From Alphaproteobacteria bacterium (GTDB lineage: Bacteria; Pseudomonadota; Alphaproteobacteria; ATCC43930; CGMCC-115725): DNA of 6,097 nt. Position numbers and translations under genes: made by a program. The notes beneath the pieces were generated by a model. It did no database searches and was not told where the DNA came from. It saw only the letters and a program-made list of their open reading frames with translations. Below are positions 5,643-6,097 of the stretch, one piece after another (the first letter of the stretch is position 1; each line of letters begins with the position of its first letter). The stretch covers positions 1 through 6,097 of the forward strand of contig JASHRZ010000172.1 of assembly GCA_030037055.1 (NCBI GenBank), in the 5' to 3' direction.

Positions 5643-6097
5643 ATGGGTACCGGTCCGCTTGCTCTCTCGTTTCCTCATCGCCATCTGCTGGGGATCGAGG
5701 GGCTTTCGCCGGACGAGATCTCGCTGCTGCTCGACCGCGCCGAGAGCTATGTCGAGCAGAACCGGCAGGTCGACAAGAAGCAGTCGCTGCTCCGCGGCCG
5801 CACCATCATCAATCTCTTCTTCGAGACCTCGACGCGCACCCGCACCTCTTTCGAGCTCGCGGGCAAGCGGCTCGGCGGCGACGTCATCAACATGTCGGTG
5901 CAGTGGAGCTCGATTAAGAAGGGCGAGACGCTGATCGACACGGCGATGACGCTTACCGCGATGCATCCCGACGTGCTGGTGGTGCGCCATCCCGAATCGG
6001 GCGCGGTGCAGCTTTTGGCCGAGAAGGTCGACGGCGCCGTCATCAATGCCGGCGACGGCAGCCACGAGCATCCAACCCAGGCGCTGCTCGACGCGCT
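5643..6097 (+). CDS. pyrB: Aspartate carbamoyltransferase catalytic subunit, N-terminal part (cut by window edge)
   Basis: PyrB joins carbamoyl phosphate and aspartate to form carbamoyl aspartate, the first committed step of pyrimidine synthesis, in the cytoplasm. The first 151 codons are present, about half of a typical 305-320 residue protein. They form the carbamoyl phosphate domain: FPHRHLLGIEGL (10-21), FFETSTRTRTSFE (59-71) with the STRT substrate loop at 63-66, SSIKKGET (89-96) with Lys93 matching the active-site Lys84 of E. coli, RHPESGA (115-121) and GDGSHEHPTQALLD (137-150) with His143 and Gln146 at ligand-binding positions. All key residues seen are intact. The STRTR and HPTQ motifs together with KKGET favour aspartate over ornithine carbamoyltransferase. 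The ATG at 5643 is chosen because the family's conserved start follows closely. There is no Shine-Dalgarno sequence, and the promoter ends 10 bases upstream. Following genes cannot be seen; pyrC is a common neighbour in related bacteria. Confidence 0.95.
   Translation, partial: MGTGPLALSFPHRHLLGIEGLSPDEISLLLDRAESYVEQNRQVDKKQSLLRGRTIINLFFETSTRTRTSFELAGKRLGGDVINMSVQWSSIKKGETLIDTAMTLTAMHPDVLVVRHPESGAVQLLAEKVDGAVINAGDGSHEHPTQALLDA

Noticed and set aside
5640..6071. A minus-strand 143-residue open frame opposite pyrB
   Set aside because: The plus strand carries unmistakable aspartate carbamoyltransferase motifs throughout; the antisense frame has no family likeness.
1..6097. Search for mobile elements, CRISPR repeats, tRNA genes, toxin-antitoxin pairs or a novel defence-like cassette
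   Set aside because: Nearly all bases belong to recognised housekeeping genes. No regularly spaced direct repeats, transposase motifs, tRNA-like cloverleaf or unexplained gene pair were seen, so no undescribed system is claimed.

Overview
The window is a GC-rich, gene-dense bacterial chromosome segment. Gene content and protein style point to an alphaproteobacterium, probably of the Rhizobiales/Hyphomicrobiales type. The evidence is a gatCAB amidotransferase operon next to ruvX (yqgF) and pyrB, a YfcG-like glutathione transferase start, and strong G/C preference at third codon positions. The assignment is by recognition only, as no search was run.

Layout from left to right. The minus-strand 5' end of a Nu-class (YfcG-like) glutathione S-transferase gene runs off the left edge. 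A 223-base divergent region carries a plausible promoter and a leader stem-loop for the next gene. Then comes a complete plus-strand gene for bifunctional mannose-1-phosphate guanylyltransferase / mannose-6-phosphate isomerase. A short convergent gap with GC-rich inverted repeats separates it from the minus-strand operon gatC-gatA-gatB, whose genes are packed with no spacing or with a 1 to 4 base overlap. A gap of only 36 bases divides gatC from the divergent plus-strand ruvX. After a 112-base gap, pyrB (aspartate carbamoyltransferase) begins and runs off the right edge.

How the genes work together: GatC, GatA and GatB form one enzyme that converts misacylated Glu-tRNA(Gln) (and, where relevant, Asp-tRNA(Asn)) to the correct amide form. 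RuvX is an RNase H-fold nuclease linked to 16S rRNA processing and possibly recombination. PyrB makes carbamoyl aspartate for pyrimidine synthesis. The guanylyltransferase supplies GDP-mannose for surface sugars and has no visible pathway partners here. These are mainly housekeeping genes sharing a neighbourhood rather than one system.

I found no mobile element, CRISPR array, RNA gene or undescribed system. The points worth a second look are regulatory: a promoter placed so close to the pyrB start that the mRNA should be almost leaderless, a very compressed gatC/ruvX divergent region, a stem-loop abutting the ribosome binding site of the guanylyltransferase gene, and start-codon choices in that gene and in gatB.
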